A stretch of DNA of 64,000 bases from Streptomyces sp. ITFR-16 (GCF_031844705.1 NZ_CP134609.1:3658001-3722000); one strand, 5' to 3'; positions 1-8,775 are shown, counted from the first letter of the stretch. Numbers and translations: made by a program. The notes: generated by a model from the letters alone, not told the origin.

Positions 1-267
1 CTCGGCGGCGAGACGGACGACCTGCTCGCCGCGCACGCCCTGCTCACCGGCCCCGTACAGGACCTCGCCCCGCACACCGTGGTCGAGTCCCGCACCACGG
101 GCCGGCAGCTGACCGCACTCGTCCGCACGCGGGGCCCGGTGGACCCCACCGCCTGGCGGACGGCCACGCCGACCCTGGAGGAACTGCTGCTGGCGCATCT
201 GCGCTCACCGGAGGCGCCCGCGCTGCTCACACCGGGTACGGACGTCCGCCGGGAGGTGGCCGCATGA
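1..267 (+). CDS. ABC transporter ATP-binding protein, C-terminal end (partial)
   Basis: The reading frame is already open at the left edge, so only the last 88 residues are present and the Walker motifs lie outside the window. What remains (a segment rich in charged and small residues, with a TPTLEELLLAHL stretch near the end) looks like the variable C-terminal tail of ABC-2 type exporter ATPases, where a helix ending in LEE..L is common. Its stop overlaps the start of the next gene, a membrane permease (ATGA), which shows translational coupling and supports the ATPase assignment. Substrate unknown. Identification comes mainly from the partner gene. Confidence 0.7.
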   Translation, partial: LGGETDDLLAAHALLTGPVQDLAPHTVVESRTTGRQLTALVRTRGPVDPTAWRTATPTLEELLLAHLRSPEAPALLTPGTDVRREVAA

Positions 268-1244
268 GCGCCACCGGTCTGCGCACCCGTCTCACGCCCG
301 CCGAACTGCGGGGCCCCGTACGGGTCCTGCTCCGCCAGCACCGCCGTGCCCTGTGGGCGGCCTGCGCGCTGCTGGTCCTGGGCATCGCCTTCGTGGTGGC
401 GCTCCGGATCTGGGTCGCCTCCTCGTACGAACGCTGCCCGGACGGCGACACCACCCGCTGCGGCGACGGAACATATCTGGCGACCTACGCCCGTACCTCC
501 ACCGAGACCTTCCTCGCGGACGGCGGCACCGCCCTCCTGTGGCTCGCCGGGCTCATCGGCGTCTTCGTCGCGGGTCCGCTGATCGCCCGCGAGCTGGAGA
601 ACGGCACGTTCCGGTTCGGCTGGGCCCAGTCGATGTCGCCCGCCCGGTGGCTGGCGGCCCGGATCGCCCTGCCCGCGGCCCTGGTGACGGCAGGCACGAC
701 CGTGCTGGTGCTCGTCTACCGGTGGGGCCGGTCGGGCGTGCAGGGCCCGAACGCCTACGGGCTCGACTGGCCCCAGCGCGGTGTCTTCCCCGCCCTCGGC
801 CCGGTCGCCGTCGGCTACGCCCTGCTGGCCGTGGCGCTCGGCGCCCTGTTCGCCGTGCTCGTGCGCCGCACCCTCCTGTCGATGGGCCTCACCGCCCTCG
901 TCCTGGGCACGGTCATGCTGGGGTTCTCCAAGCGCCGCTACGAACTCTGGCCGACCGCCCGCACGCTCGGCAGGGAGCCGCAGCCGAACTCCTGGTACAC
1001 CGAAACGGGCATGCTCACCCCCTCCGGCAAGGAGCTCTACTGGAAGGACTGCTTCGGGACGGGCCGGACCCCGGAGAACTTCGCGGACTGCCTCACCGAC
1101 CGGGGCGGGGTCACCTACTTCACCGACTACCACCCCGCCTCGCACTTCTGGCCCCTCCAGCTCGTCGAGACCGCCGTCCTGCTGGCCCTCGCGGCCGGGG
1201 CCGCGGTCCTCGCCTTCCGGGTGCTGCGCCGGCGCCACGCCTGA
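264..1244 (+). CDS. ABC-2 type transporter permease
   Basis: Integral membrane protein of 326 residues, predicted to be the membrane half of an ABC exporter with the upstream ATPase, whose stop codon it overlaps by 4 nt. Hydrophobic segments lie at about residues 29-52, 85-110 and 180-225, with a last helix at about 295-318. After the second helix comes an ELENGTFRFGWAQS motif followed by an arginine-rich turn, typical of ABC-2 permeases in actinobacteria. A loop with several Cys and charged residues (about 235-290) may be extracytoplasmic. No substrate can be inferred. A 13-bp hairpin follows 18 nt after the stop, so the pair ends here. Confidence 0.8.
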   Translation: MSATGLRTRLTPAELRGPVRVLLRQHRRALWAACALLVLGIAFVVALRIWVASSYERCPDGDTTRCGDGTYLATYARTSTETFLADGGTALLWLAGLIGVFVAGPLIARELENGTFRFGWAQSMSPARWLAARIALPAALVTAGTTVLVLVYRWGRSGVQGPNAYGLDWPQRGVFPALGPVAVGYALLAVALGALFAVLVRRTLLSMGLTALVLGTVMLGFSKRRYELWPTARTLGREPQPNSWYTETGMLTPSGKELYWKDCFGTGRTPENFADCLTDRGGVTYFTDYHPASHFWPLQLVETAVLLALAAGAAVLAFRVLRRRHA

Positions 1245-1261
1245 GGCGGCAGGCGGCCCGA

Positions 1262-1300
1262 GGCCGTGTCCGGGGCCGGGAGCGGCACCCGGACACGGCC
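1262..1300 (+). terminator. Hairpin terminator after ABC exporter genes
   Basis: Perfect 13-bp inverted repeat (1262-1274 with 1288-1300, GGCCGTGTCCGGG arm) and a 13-nt loop, 17 nt after the permease stop. There is no T-run, as is usual for Streptomyces terminators. It separates the ABC genes from ppk. Confidence 0.7.
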
Positions 1301-1494
1301 ACACCGCTTCCTGCATGTCATGTCACCGTTACCGGGCATTCAGACGCCCTTGCGACGCTCTCACAATGCAGCCAGCTGTGCCGACCCCCGGCAACGGGAG
1401 AAATCCCGGCAGAACGCGCTCCGACCGCTCCCTCCCCGCGATCTCGACCACCTCCGACGCGCCCCCGGAGCCCTCCGCGCGGAACAATGGGCTC

Positions 1495-3750
1495 ATGAGC
1501 CAGCAGCCCAGCTCCGAGGTCCCGGTCCAGCCCGCCGCCCAGCCGTCCGTCGGCTCCCTCGCCGCACACCGGCCGCATGCCGTCGCCGCCCCCTCGGCCG
1601 GGGGTGCCGTCCTGTCCACGGCGGCCGATCTCGACCCCGACATCGACGCCGACGCCGACGCCTACGAGCCCGACGTCGACGGCGACGAGCTGCCCCAGGG
1701 CCGGTTCCTGGACCGGGAGCGCAGCTGGCTCGCCTTCAACGAACGGGTGCTGGAACTGGCCGAGGACCCCTCGACCCCCCTCCTCGAACGGGCTAATTTC
1801 CTCGCCATCTTCGCCTCGAACCTGGACGAGTTCTTCATGGTCCGGGTGGCGGGCCTCAAGCGCCGGATCGCGACCGGGGTGGCCACCCGTTCCGCGTCCG
1901 GTCTGCAGCCCCGCGAGGTCCTCGACCTGATCTGGACCCGCTCGCGCGAGCTCATGGCCCGGCACGCCGCCTGCTACCAGCAGGACGTCGCCCCCGCCCT
2001 GTCCGACGAGGGCATCCAGCTGATCCGCTGGCCGGAGCTGACCGAGAAGGAGCAGGCCCGCCTGTTCACCTTCTTCCGCCAGCGCGTCTTCCCCGTGCTG
2101 ACCCCCCTGGCCGTCGACCCGGCGCACCCCTTCCCGTACATCTCCGGCCTCTCGCTCAACCTCGCCGTCGTCGTGCGCAACCCGGTCAGCGGCCACCGCC
2201 ACTTCGCCCGGGTCAAGGTGCCGCCGCTGCTGACCCGCTTCCTGGAGGCCTCCCCGCAGCGCTACGTCCCCATCGAGGACGTCATCGCCGCCCACCTGGA
2301 GGAGCTCTTCCCGGGGATGGAGGTCCTGGCCCACCACATGTTCCGGGTCACCAGGAACGAGGACCTGGAGGTCGAGGAGGACGACGCGGAGAACCTCCTG
2401 CAGGCCCTGGAGAAGGAGCTCATGCGGCGCCGCTTCGGCCCGCCGGTGCGCCTGGAGGTCGAGGAGTCCATCGACCCGTACGTCCTGGACCTGCTGGTCC
2501 GCGAGCTGAAGGTGTCCGACGCCGAGGTCTACCCGCTGCCCGGCCCGCTCGATCTGACCGGGCTGTTCGGCATAGCGTCGCTGGACCGGCCGGAGCTGAA
2601 GTTCCCCAAGTTCATCGCGGGCACCCACCGCGACCTCGCCGAGGTGGAGTCCGCCTCCGCGCCCGACATCTTCGCCGCCCTGCGCGAACGCGATGTGCTG
2701 CTGCACCACCCGTACGACTCCTTCTCCACCTCCGTGCAGGCCTTCCTGGAGCAGGCGGCGGGCGACCCGGACGTCCTGGCGATCAAGCAGACGCTGTACC
2801 GCACCTCGGGCGACTCGCCGATAGTGGACGCCCTCATCGACGCCGCCGAGTCCGGCAAGCAGGTCCTCGTCCTCGTCGAGATCAAGGCCCGCTTCGACGA
2901 GCAGGCCAACATCAAGTGGGCGCGCAAGCTGGAGGAGGCGGGCTGCCATGTCGTCTACGGGCTCGTCGGCCTGAAGACGCACTGCAAGCTCTCCCTCGTC
3001 GTCCGCCAGGAGGGCGACACCCTGCGCCGCTACTCGCACGTCGGCACGGGCAACTACCACCCCAAGACGGCCCGGCTGTACGAGGACCTCGGCCTGCTCA
3101 CCGCCGACCCGCAGGTCGGCGCGGACCTCTCCGACCTCTTCAACCGGCTCTCCGGCTACTCCCGCCGCGAGACCTACCGCCGGCTGCTGGTCGCCCCGAA
3201 GTCGCTGCGCGACGGGCTGATCGCCCGGATCAACAAGGAGATCGCGCACCAGCGGGCCGGGCGGCCCGCCTACGTACGCATCAAGGTCAACTCGATGGTC
3301 GACGAAGCGATCATCGACGCCTGCTACCGGGCCGCGCAGGCCGGGGTGCCCGTCGACATCTGGGTGCGCGGCATCTGCGCGATACGCCCCGGCGTCACCG
3401 GTCTCTCGGAGAACGTCCGGGTCCGCTCGATACTGGGCCGCTTCCTCGAACACTCCCGGGTCTTCTCGTTCGGCAACGGCGGCGAGCCCGAGGTCTGGTT
3501 CGGCAGCGCCGACATGATGCACCGCAACCTCGACCGCCGCATCGAGGCACTGGTCCGGGTCACCGACCCCGCCCACCGGGCCGCGCTCAGCCGGCTCCTG
3601 GAGACCGGTATGTCCGACACCACCTCCTCCTGGCACCTGGGCCCCGACGGGAACTGGACCCGGCACGCCACGGACGCGGAGGGCAAGCCCCTGCGGCACG
3701 TACAGGAAATGCTCATTGACGCCCGGAGGCGCAGGCGTGCGACGCCCTGA
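1495..3750 (+). CDS. ppk: Polyphosphate kinase 1 (RNA degradosome polyphosphate kinase)
   Basis: Reversibly transfers the terminal phosphate of ATP onto polyphosphate. The 751-residue protein has a PPK1 N domain starting near residue 65 (FLDRERSWLAFNERVLELA, then FASNLDEFFMVRVAG). The catalytic domains carry SHVGTGNYHPKTARLYEDLG, whose His515 corresponds to the autophosphorylated histidine, and MMHRNLDRRIE with second active-site His676. The first 65 residues are a low-complexity, acidic, Asp-rich extension, making the protein longer than the E. coli enzyme. ATG 1495 is chosen because upstream in-frame sequence has no coding character. The 3' end overlaps the CHAD gene, and the pst operon follows, so the neighbourhood is a phosphate-storage and uptake block. 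Confidence 0.97.
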   Translation: MSQQPSSEVPVQPAAQPSVGSLAAHRPHAVAAPSAGGAVLSTAADLDPDIDADADAYEPDVDGDELPQGRFLDRERSWLAFNERVLELAEDPSTPLLERANFLAIFASNLDEFFMVRVAGLKRRIATGVATRSASGLQPREVLDLIWTRSRELMARHAACYQQDVAPALSDEGIQLIRWPELTEKEQARLFTFFRQRVFPVLTPLAVDPAHPFPYISGLSLNLAVVVRNPVSGHRHFARVKVPPLLTRFLEASPQRYVPIEDVIAAHLEELFPGMEVLAHHMFRVTRNEDLEVEEDDAENLLQALEKELMRRRFGPPVRLEVEESIDPYVLDLLVRELKVSDAEVYPLPGPLDLTGLFGIASLDRPELKFPKFIAGTHRDLAEVESASAPDIFAALRERDVLLHHPYDSFSTSVQAFLEQAAGDPDVLAIKQTLYRTSGDSPIVDALIDAAESGKQVLVLVEIKARFDEQANIKWARKLEEAGCHVVYGLVGLKTHCKLSLVVRQEGDTLRRYSHVGTGNYHPKTARLYEDLGLLTADPQVGADLSDLFNRLSGYSRRETYRRLLVAPKSLRDGLIARINKEIAHQRAGRPAYVRIKVNSMVDEAIIDACYRAAQAGVPVDIWVRGICAIRPGVTGLSENVRVRSILGRFLEHSRVFSFGNGGEPEVWFGSADMMHRNLDRRIEALVRVTDPAHRAALSRLLETGMSDTTSSWHLGPDGNWTRHATDAEGKPLRHVQEMLIDARRRRRATP

Positions 3751-4732
3751 CCACCAGACCCAGGCCGGCCCGACCGCGGCGGCGGTGCTCGCCCCGTACC
3801 TCAGGGACCGGGCCGCGGACTTCCTGCGCAGCCTGCGTCTGCACCGCGAGAACAGCGCTCCCACGGACGCCGGGTCCCAGGCCGCCGAACAGGCCGTCGG
3901 GGCGCTGCGCCGCTCGTCCCGCCGGATCGGCGGCACCCTGCACACCTTCCGGGCGGTGCTCGACCCGCACTGGGCCGAGCAGCTGCGGACGGAACTGGCC
4001 TGGCTGTCCGGCACGCTCGCCCGCGAGCACGCCTACGCGGAGCGGCTGACCCGGCTCCTCGAAGCGCTGCACGGGCTGTCGGGCGCCGCCCTGCCCGCCG
4101 CCCGCACCGGCTCAGGTCCCGCCGCCCCCGCCGACAAGGAGCGCGCCGTCCTCGGGGTCGGCGCGGCACGGGCCGGCGCCCTGCTGGAGAGACAGCTGAC
4201 CCTCGCCCGGACCCGGGCGCACTCCGCCGCCCTCCAGGCCCTCGGCTCCTCCCGCTTCCACGCGGTGGCCGACGCCGTCGCGCTGCTGGCCTCCGAGGTC
4301 CCGCTCTCCGACGAGGCGGGCGGACCGGCCGGCGAGCTGCTGCGCGAACCCGCCGACCGGGCGGAGCAGCGGCTGCTCGGCGCGGTGGCGGCGCTCCCCT
4401 CCGACGAGGCGGCGGAGCCGTACAACGAGGCGCACGACGCGCCCTGGCACCAGACCCGGCTGCTGCTGCGGCTGCACCGGTACGCCCACGAGGTGGTGCA
4501 CGGCGCCCCCGATCCGGTGCTGGCCGGGCCGGGGCACGCCCTCGATCTGCACCGGGACGCGGCGGAGGCGGCAGCCGCGGCGGCAGCGGCGGCCCGCACC
4601 CCCCGGATCGCGCCGACGACGGCGTACGCCCTGGGGGTGCTCCACGCCGACCAGCGCCATGAGGTGGAGGCGGCGCGCGCGGTGTTCCGCGAGAGCTGGC
4701 CGTACGCCACGGCGGGCGTGGCCCGGCCGTGA
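3737..4732 (+). CDS. CHAD domain-containing protein
   Basis: CHAD (conserved histidine alpha-helical) proteins bind polyphosphate; this one probably associates with the polymer made by the upstream ppk. The 331-residue sequence is almost entirely helical and Ala/Leu/Arg-rich, with conserved basic and His positions (LRRSSRRIGGTLHTFR near the N-terminus, WHQTRLLLRLHRYAHEVVHG near residue 250), as expected for a CHAD helical bundle. I chose GTG 3737 because GGAGG lies 7 nt before it; an upstream TTG at 3716 is also possible. The gene overlaps the end of ppk by 14 nt and overlaps the Nudix gene (GTGA) by 4 nt, so the three are translationally coupled. Confidence 0.88.
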   Translation: MRRPDHQTQAGPTAAAVLAPYLRDRAADFLRSLRLHRENSAPTDAGSQAAEQAVGALRRSSRRIGGTLHTFRAVLDPHWAEQLRTELAWLSGTLAREHAYAERLTRLLEALHGLSGAALPAARTGSGPAAPADKERAVLGVGAARAGALLERQLTLARTRAHSAALQALGSSRFHAVADAVALLASEVPLSDEAGGPAGELLREPADRAEQRLLGAVAALPSDEAAEPYNEAHDAPWHQTRLLLRLHRYAHEVVHGAPDPVLAGPGHALDLHRDAAEAAAAAAAAARTPRIAPTTAYALGVLHADQRHEVEAARAVFRESWPYATAGVARP

Positions 4733-5142
4733 GCGGCACGGTGCGGGCGGCGGGCTGCGTCCTGTGGCGCCGCCCGCCCGCGTCCGCCGGGGGCGTGGAA
4801 CTCTGCCTCGTCCACCGGCCGCGTTACGACGACTGGTCGTTCCCCAAGGGCAAGCTGAAGCGCGGCGAGTCCCCCCGGGACGCGGCGCTGCGCGAGGTCC
4901 TGGAGGAGACGGGCCACCACTGTGTGCCGGGTCCCGTGCTCCCCCTGGTCCGGTATGTCGCGAACGGCCGCCCGAAGGAGGTCACCTACTGGTCCGCCGA
5001 GGCGACCGCGGGCTCCTTCGTCCCGAACGACGAGGTGGACGACGTGCTGTGGCTGGCGCCGGCTGCCGCCCGCGACCGGCTGACCCAGCCCCGCGACCGC
5101 GAGCTGCTGGACGCGGCGCTCGGGACCCTGCCGCAGGCGTAG
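4729..5142 (+). CDS. Nudix hydrolase (MutT family)
   Basis: Small 137-residue Nudix hydrolase. The Nudix box is complete at residues 41-63, G(x5)E(x7)REVLEETGH, with the RExxEE metal-binding glutamates. Family members cleave nucleoside diphosphates linked to another moiety; a role in hydrolysing dinucleoside polyphosphates or polyphosphate-related substrates fits the coupling to ppk and CHAD but is inference. GTG start overlaps the CHAD stop (GTGA). The compact size and the FPKGKLKRGES motif resemble the diadenosine-polyphosphate/MutT1-like branch, though the phosphoglycerate-mutase-like domain of MutT1 is absent. Confidence 0.92.
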   Translation: MSGTVRAAGCVLWRRPPASAGGVELCLVHRPRYDDWSFPKGKLKRGESPRDAALREVLEETGHHCVPGPVLPLVRYVANGRPKEVTYWSAEATAGSFVPNDEVDDVLWLAPAAARDRLTQPRDRELLDAALGTLPQA

Positions 5143-5204
5143 GTCCGTCCGGAAAGCCCCGGGACAGGTGCACCGCGCGGTACGGAACCAGGCCGCCCGA
5201 CACG

Positions 5205-5257
5205 GTTCACCTCCCGTTCACCCACCCCCGCAAACCGCTTCACCTGTTCTGCCTAAT
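5205..5257 (+). promoter_or_regulatory. PHO box (PhoP direct repeats) and -10 of pstS
   Basis: GTTCACC occurs at 5205-5211 and again at 5216-5222. CTTCACC lies at 5238-5244 with a degenerate unit at 5227, giving exact 11-nt periodicity (5205, 5216, 5227, 5238). This is the Streptomyces PhoP direct-repeat-unit layout. A CCTAAT -10-like element (5252-5257) follows 7 nt later. It predicts activation of pstSCAB by PhoR-PhoP under phosphate starvation; phoRP itself is not in the window. Confidence 0.88.
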
Positions 5258-5378
5258 TTCGGCAGTGCACGGTGCGCGGCACACACCGCACCGGCCACGA
5301 CTTCCGCACCACCCATCACCTGCACGCCGTCGTAGAACGCAAAGACACCTCGGCGGCTCCTGGAAGGAACACCCGAAA

Positions 5379-6518
5379 GTGAAGCTTCAGCGCAAGAACC
5401 GGCTTCGTGCCACCGCGCTCGGTGCCCTCGCCGTCTCCGGCGCCCTGGTCCTCACGGCGTGCGGTTCGGACAACAACAGCGGCGGCGACAGCGGTGGCAG
5501 CGGCGGTGGCCAGACCAAGGCCGCGTCGAACGTCAAGTGCGACGGCGCCAAGGGCCAGCTGCGGGCCTCCGGCTCCAGCGCGCAGAAGAACGCCATGGAC
5601 CTCTGGGTCAAGGAGTACATGGCCGCCTGCTCCGGCGTGGAGATCAACTACAACTCCTCCTCGTCCGGCGAGGGCATCGTCGCCTTCAACCAGGGCACCG
5701 TCGGCTTCGCCGGCTCCGACTCGGCGCTGAAGCCCGAAGAGGTCGCCGACTCGAAGAAGATCTGCAAGTCCGGCCAGGGCATCAACCTCCCGATGGTCGG
5801 CGGCCCGATCGCGATCGGCTTCCACCTCGACGGCGTCGACAGCCTGACGCTGGACGCCCCGACCCTCGCCAAGATCTTCGACACGAAGATCAAGAAGTGG
5901 AACGACCCGGCGATCGCCAAGCTCAACCCCGACGCCAAGCTCCCGGACAAGGCGATCCAGCCCTTCCACCGCTCCGAGGACTCCGGCACCACGCAGAACC
6001 TCGGCAAGTACCTCTCCGCCGCGGCCCCGGCCGACTGGAAGTACGAGGCCGAGAAGAAGTGGCCGGCCCCCGGTGGCCAGGGCGCGACCGCCTCGTCCGG
6101 TGTCGCCACCCAGGTGAAGCAGGTCGACGGTTCGATCGGCTACTTCGAGCTGTCGTACGCCACCTCGCAGCAGATCACCACGGTCGACATCAACACCGGC
6201 GGCGCCGCCCCGGTCAAGGCCTCCTCGGAGAACGCCTCCAAGGCCATCGCCGCCGCCAAGGTCAAGGGCACCGGCAAGGACCTGGCGCTCGACCTCGACT
6301 ACACCACCAAGGCCGAGGGCGCCTACCCGCTCGTCCTGGTGACCTACGAGGTCGTCTGCGACACCGGCAACAAGGCCGACACCCTCGGCACGGTCAAGTC
6401 CTTCCTGACCTACACCGCCTCGGCGGACGGCCAGAAGCTCCTGACCGAGGCCGGCTACGCCCCGATCCCCGAGGCGATCAACGCCAAGGTCCGCGAGACG
6501 GTCGCCGGCCTCTCGTAA
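5379..6518 (+). CDS. pstS: Phosphate ABC transporter substrate-binding lipoprotein PstS
   Basis: Extracytoplasmic phosphate-binding component of the high-affinity Pst system, 379 residues. The signal peptide (KLQRKNRLRATALGALAVSG...) ends in the lipobox LTAC with lipidated Cys28, followed by a Gly/Ser-rich linker to about residue 50. The PstS fold is shown by LRASGSSAQKNAMDLW, the GTVGFAGSDSALK and HRSEDSGTTQNL segments that supply phosphate ligands (Ser/Arg/Asp/Thr), and YFELSYA. Start is GTG 5379 with GGAAGGA 10 nt upstream. It lies behind a PHO box and is followed by a hairpin before pstC, which should raise its transcript relative to pstCAB. First gene of pstSCAB. Confidence 0.97.
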   Translation: MKLQRKNRLRATALGALAVSGALVLTACGSDNNSGGDSGGSGGGQTKAASNVKCDGAKGQLRASGSSAQKNAMDLWVKEYMAACSGVEINYNSSSSGEGIVAFNQGTVGFAGSDSALKPEEVADSKKICKSGQGINLPMVGGPIAIGFHLDGVDSLTLDAPTLAKIFDTKIKKWNDPAIAKLNPDAKLPDKAIQPFHRSEDSGTTQNLGKYLSAAAPADWKYEAEKKWPAPGGQGATASSGVATQVKQVDGSIGYFELSYATSQQITTVDINTGGAAPVKASSENASKAIAAAKVKGTGKDLALDLDYTTKAEGAYPLVLVTYEVVCDTGNKADTLGTVKSFLTYTASADGQKLLTEAGYAPIPEAINAKVRETVAGLS

Positions 6519-6576
6519 CGAGAACACCCCGCTCGACGCGCACGGCGAACCACGCACAGCGCACGACGAAGAAGGC

Positions 6577-6607
6577 GGCCGGTCCGGTGCACCCCTCCGG
6601 ACCGGCC
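6577..6607 (+). terminator. Intercistronic attenuator hairpin between pstS and pstC
   Basis: Perfect 11-bp GC-rich stem (6577-6587 with 6597-6607, arm GGCCGGTCCGG) and a 9-nt loop, within the 159-nt pstS-pstC gap. No other promoter is evident for pstCAB, so it more likely reduces read-through or protects the pstS 3' end than acts as a full terminator. Confidence 0.65.
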
Positions 6608-6677
6608 CGCCACCCAGCCCCATCCGGTGCACCGCCGCCAGGGGAGCCCCCGCTCCCCCACACAGACCGGAAAGACC

Positions 6678-7670
6678 ATGGCTTCCACCACACAGATAGA
6701 AACTCCACCGGCCCCGCCGGGCGGGCGCTCCCGCCCCCGGTCGACGGGCCGCGCCGGAGACAGGATCTTCCTGGGGCTCTCCCGCGGCTCCGGCATCCTG
6801 CTGCTCGTGATCATGGCGTCGATCGCCGTGTTCCTCACGTACCGCGCCGCGATCGCCATCTCCAAGGACGAAGGCAACTTCTTCACCACCTTCGACTGGA
6901 ACCCGGCCGGTGACCCGCCCGTCTTCGGCATCGCCATCCTGCTCTTCGGGACCGTCGTCAGCTCGATCATCGCGATGGTCATCGCGGTTCCGATCGCTGT
7001 CGGCATCGCCCTGTTCATCTCGCACTACGCCCCGCGCAAGCTGGCCGGTCCGATCGCGTACGTCATCGATCTGCTCGCCGCGGTGCCCAGCATCGTCTAC
7101 GGCATCTGGGGCGCGCTCGTCCTGGTGCCGTACCTGGAGGGTCTGAACCTCTGGCTCGACCAGTTCTTCGGCTGGACGTACATCTTCGAGAAGACCGAGA
7201 TCGGCGTCGCCCGCTCGCTCTTCACCGTCGGCATCCTGCTCGCGATCATGATCCTGCCGATCGTGACCAGTGTCAGCCGCGAGGTGTTCCTCCAGGTCCC
7301 GAGGATGAACGAGGAGGCCGCGCTCGCCCTCGGCGCCACCCGCTGGGAGGTCATCCGCCTCTCGGTGCTGCCGTTCGGCCGCTCCGGCGTGATCTCCGCC
7401 TCCATGCTCGGCCTCGGCCGCGCGCTCGGCGAGACGATGGCCGTCGCCACGGTCCTGTCGCCGAACTTCCTCATCTCGCTGCACGTGCTCAACCCGGGCG
7501 GCGGGACGTTCGCCCAGAACATCGCCGCGAAGTTCGGCGAGGCCGACGCGTTCGGGCGGGACGCCCTGATCGCCTCCGGCCTGGTCCTCTTCGTCCTCAC
7601 CCTGCTGGTCAACGGCGCCGCGCGGCTCATCATCGCCCGCCGCAAGGAGTACTCGGGGGCCAACGCATGA
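6678..7670 (+). CDS. pstC: Phosphate ABC transporter permease PstC
   Basis: One of the two membrane subunits of the Pst phosphate importer, 330 residues, forming the channel with PstA. A first helix at about residues 32-55 (GSGILLLVIMASIAVFLTYRAA) is followed by five more. The binding-protein-dependent permease EAA loop is visible as EEAALALGATRWEVIRLSVLPFGRSG (about residues 213-238), which contacts PstB. ATG 6678 follows GGAAAG at the usual distance; in-frame sequence upstream is proline-rich leader and is not coding. The stop overlaps the pstA start (ATGA). Confidence 0.96.
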   Translation: MASTTQIETPPAPPGGRSRPRSTGRAGDRIFLGLSRGSGILLLVIMASIAVFLTYRAAIAISKDEGNFFTTFDWNPAGDPPVFGIAILLFGTVVSSIIAMVIAVPIAVGIALFISHYAPRKLAGPIAYVIDLLAAVPSIVYGIWGALVLVPYLEGLNLWLDQFFGWTYIFEKTEIGVARSLFTVGILLAIMILPIVTSVSREVFLQVPRMNEEAALALGATRWEVIRLSVLPFGRSGVISASMLGLGRALGETMAVATVLSPNFLISLHVLNPGGGTFAQNIAAKFGEADAFGRDALIASGLVLFVLTLLVNGAARLIIARRKEYSGANA

Positions 7671-8752
7671 GCCACGCAGCATCCACCGGCGTCCAGGACC
7701 GCCCGACGCCGACGCCGCCCTCGCCGGGCAACAGCCTCAGCAGCCGCACCCTGCCCCGCCTGGCCCCGCTCGGCTTCGCCGCCGCCGGGATCGTCCTGGG
7801 CGTCGGCCTCAGCCTGGCGGCCGGCTGGCAGAGCCGCGTCCAGTGGGGCCTGGTCTCCGCGCTGTTCTTCCTGGTGATCTCGTACGTCGTCACCAGCGTC
7901 GTGGAGAACCAGCGCCAGGCCAGGGACCGCCTCGCCACCAGCCTCGTCTGGGTCTGCTTCCTGCTCGCCGTCGTCCCGCTCGCCTCGCTGCTCTGGACGA
8001 CCATCAGCCGAGGCTCGGAGCGACTGGACGGCTACTTCCTGACCCACTCGATGGCCGGCGTCCTCGGGCCCGAGGCCAGCGGCGGTGTCTACCACGCCCT
8101 GATCGGCACCCTGGAGCAGGTCGGCATCGCGACCGCGATCTCCGCCCCGCTCGGCCTGCTCACCGCGGTCTACCTGGTGGAGTACGGCAAGGGCGCGCTC
8201 GCCCGGGCCGTCACCTTCTTCGTCGACGTGATGACGGGCATCCCGTCCATCGTGGCCGGTCTGTTCATCCTCTCGATCATGCTGATCGCGGGGCTGGAGC
8301 CCTCCGGTCTGATGGGCGCGCTGGCCCTGACGATCCTGATGATCCCCGTCGTGGTCCGCTCCACCGAGGAGATGCTCAAGCTCGTTCCCAACGAGCTCCG
8401 CGAGGCCTCCCTCGCCCTCGGCATCCCGAAGTGGCGCACCATCCTGAAGGTGGTCCTGCCGACCGCGATCGGCGGCATCGCCACCGGCGTCATGCTGGCC
8501 ATCGCCCGCATCGCCGGAGAGACCGCGCCGATCATCCTGCTGGTCTTCGGCAGTCAGCTGATCAACCCGAACCCCTTCGAAGGCGCCCAGTCGTCGCTGC
8601 CGTTCTACATCTACGAGCAGTACAAGATCGGTGAGGCCGCGTCCTACGACCGCGCCTGGGCCGCCGCACTGGTCCTGATCGCCTTCGTCATGATCCTCAA
8701 TCTGGTGGCCCGCGGCATCGCCCGCTGGAAGGCCCCGAAGACCGGCCGCTGA
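7667..8752 (+). CDS. pstA: Phosphate ABC transporter permease PstA
   Basis: Second membrane subunit of the Pst importer, 361 residues. A roughly 25-residue hydrophilic N-terminus precedes helices near residues 35-55, 62-80 and 92-115 and a core of further helices. The EAA-type loop is NELREASLALGIPKWRTILKVVLPTAIGG (about residues 242-270). FVDVMTGIPSIVAGLF is the conserved PstA signature helix. It starts within the pstC stop codon (ATGA overlap), implying translational coupling and equal stoichiometry. The N-terminal membrane region is longer than in the E. coli protein, as is usual in actinobacteria. Confidence 0.96.
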   Translation: MSHAASTGVQDRPTPTPPSPGNSLSSRTLPRLAPLGFAAAGIVLGVGLSLAAGWQSRVQWGLVSALFFLVISYVVTSVVENQRQARDRLATSLVWVCFLLAVVPLASLLWTTISRGSERLDGYFLTHSMAGVLGPEASGGVYHALIGTLEQVGIATAISAPLGLLTAVYLVEYGKGALARAVTFFVDVMTGIPSIVAGLFILSIMLIAGLEPSGLMGALALTILMIPVVVRSTEEMLKLVPNELREASLALGIPKWRTILKVVLPTAIGGIATGVMLAIARIAGETAPIILLVFGSQLINPNPFEGAQSSLPFYIYEQYKIGEAASYDRAWAAALVLIAFVMILNLVARGIARWKAPKTGR

Positions 8753-8775
8753 GCCGGCGGAAAGCAGTGATTCAG

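Noticed and set aside
1310..1360. PhoP box upstream of ppk
   Set aside because: GTCACCGTTACC-like sequence is present but no clear 11-nt direct repeats of GTTCACC could be aligned.
1318..4014. A long minus-strand open frame (898 codons) opposite ppk
   Set aside because: It is the antisense shadow of ppk: GC-rich third positions of the real gene keep stops out of the opposite frame. The translation is repetitive and has no recognisable motif, while ppk carries complete catalytic signatures.
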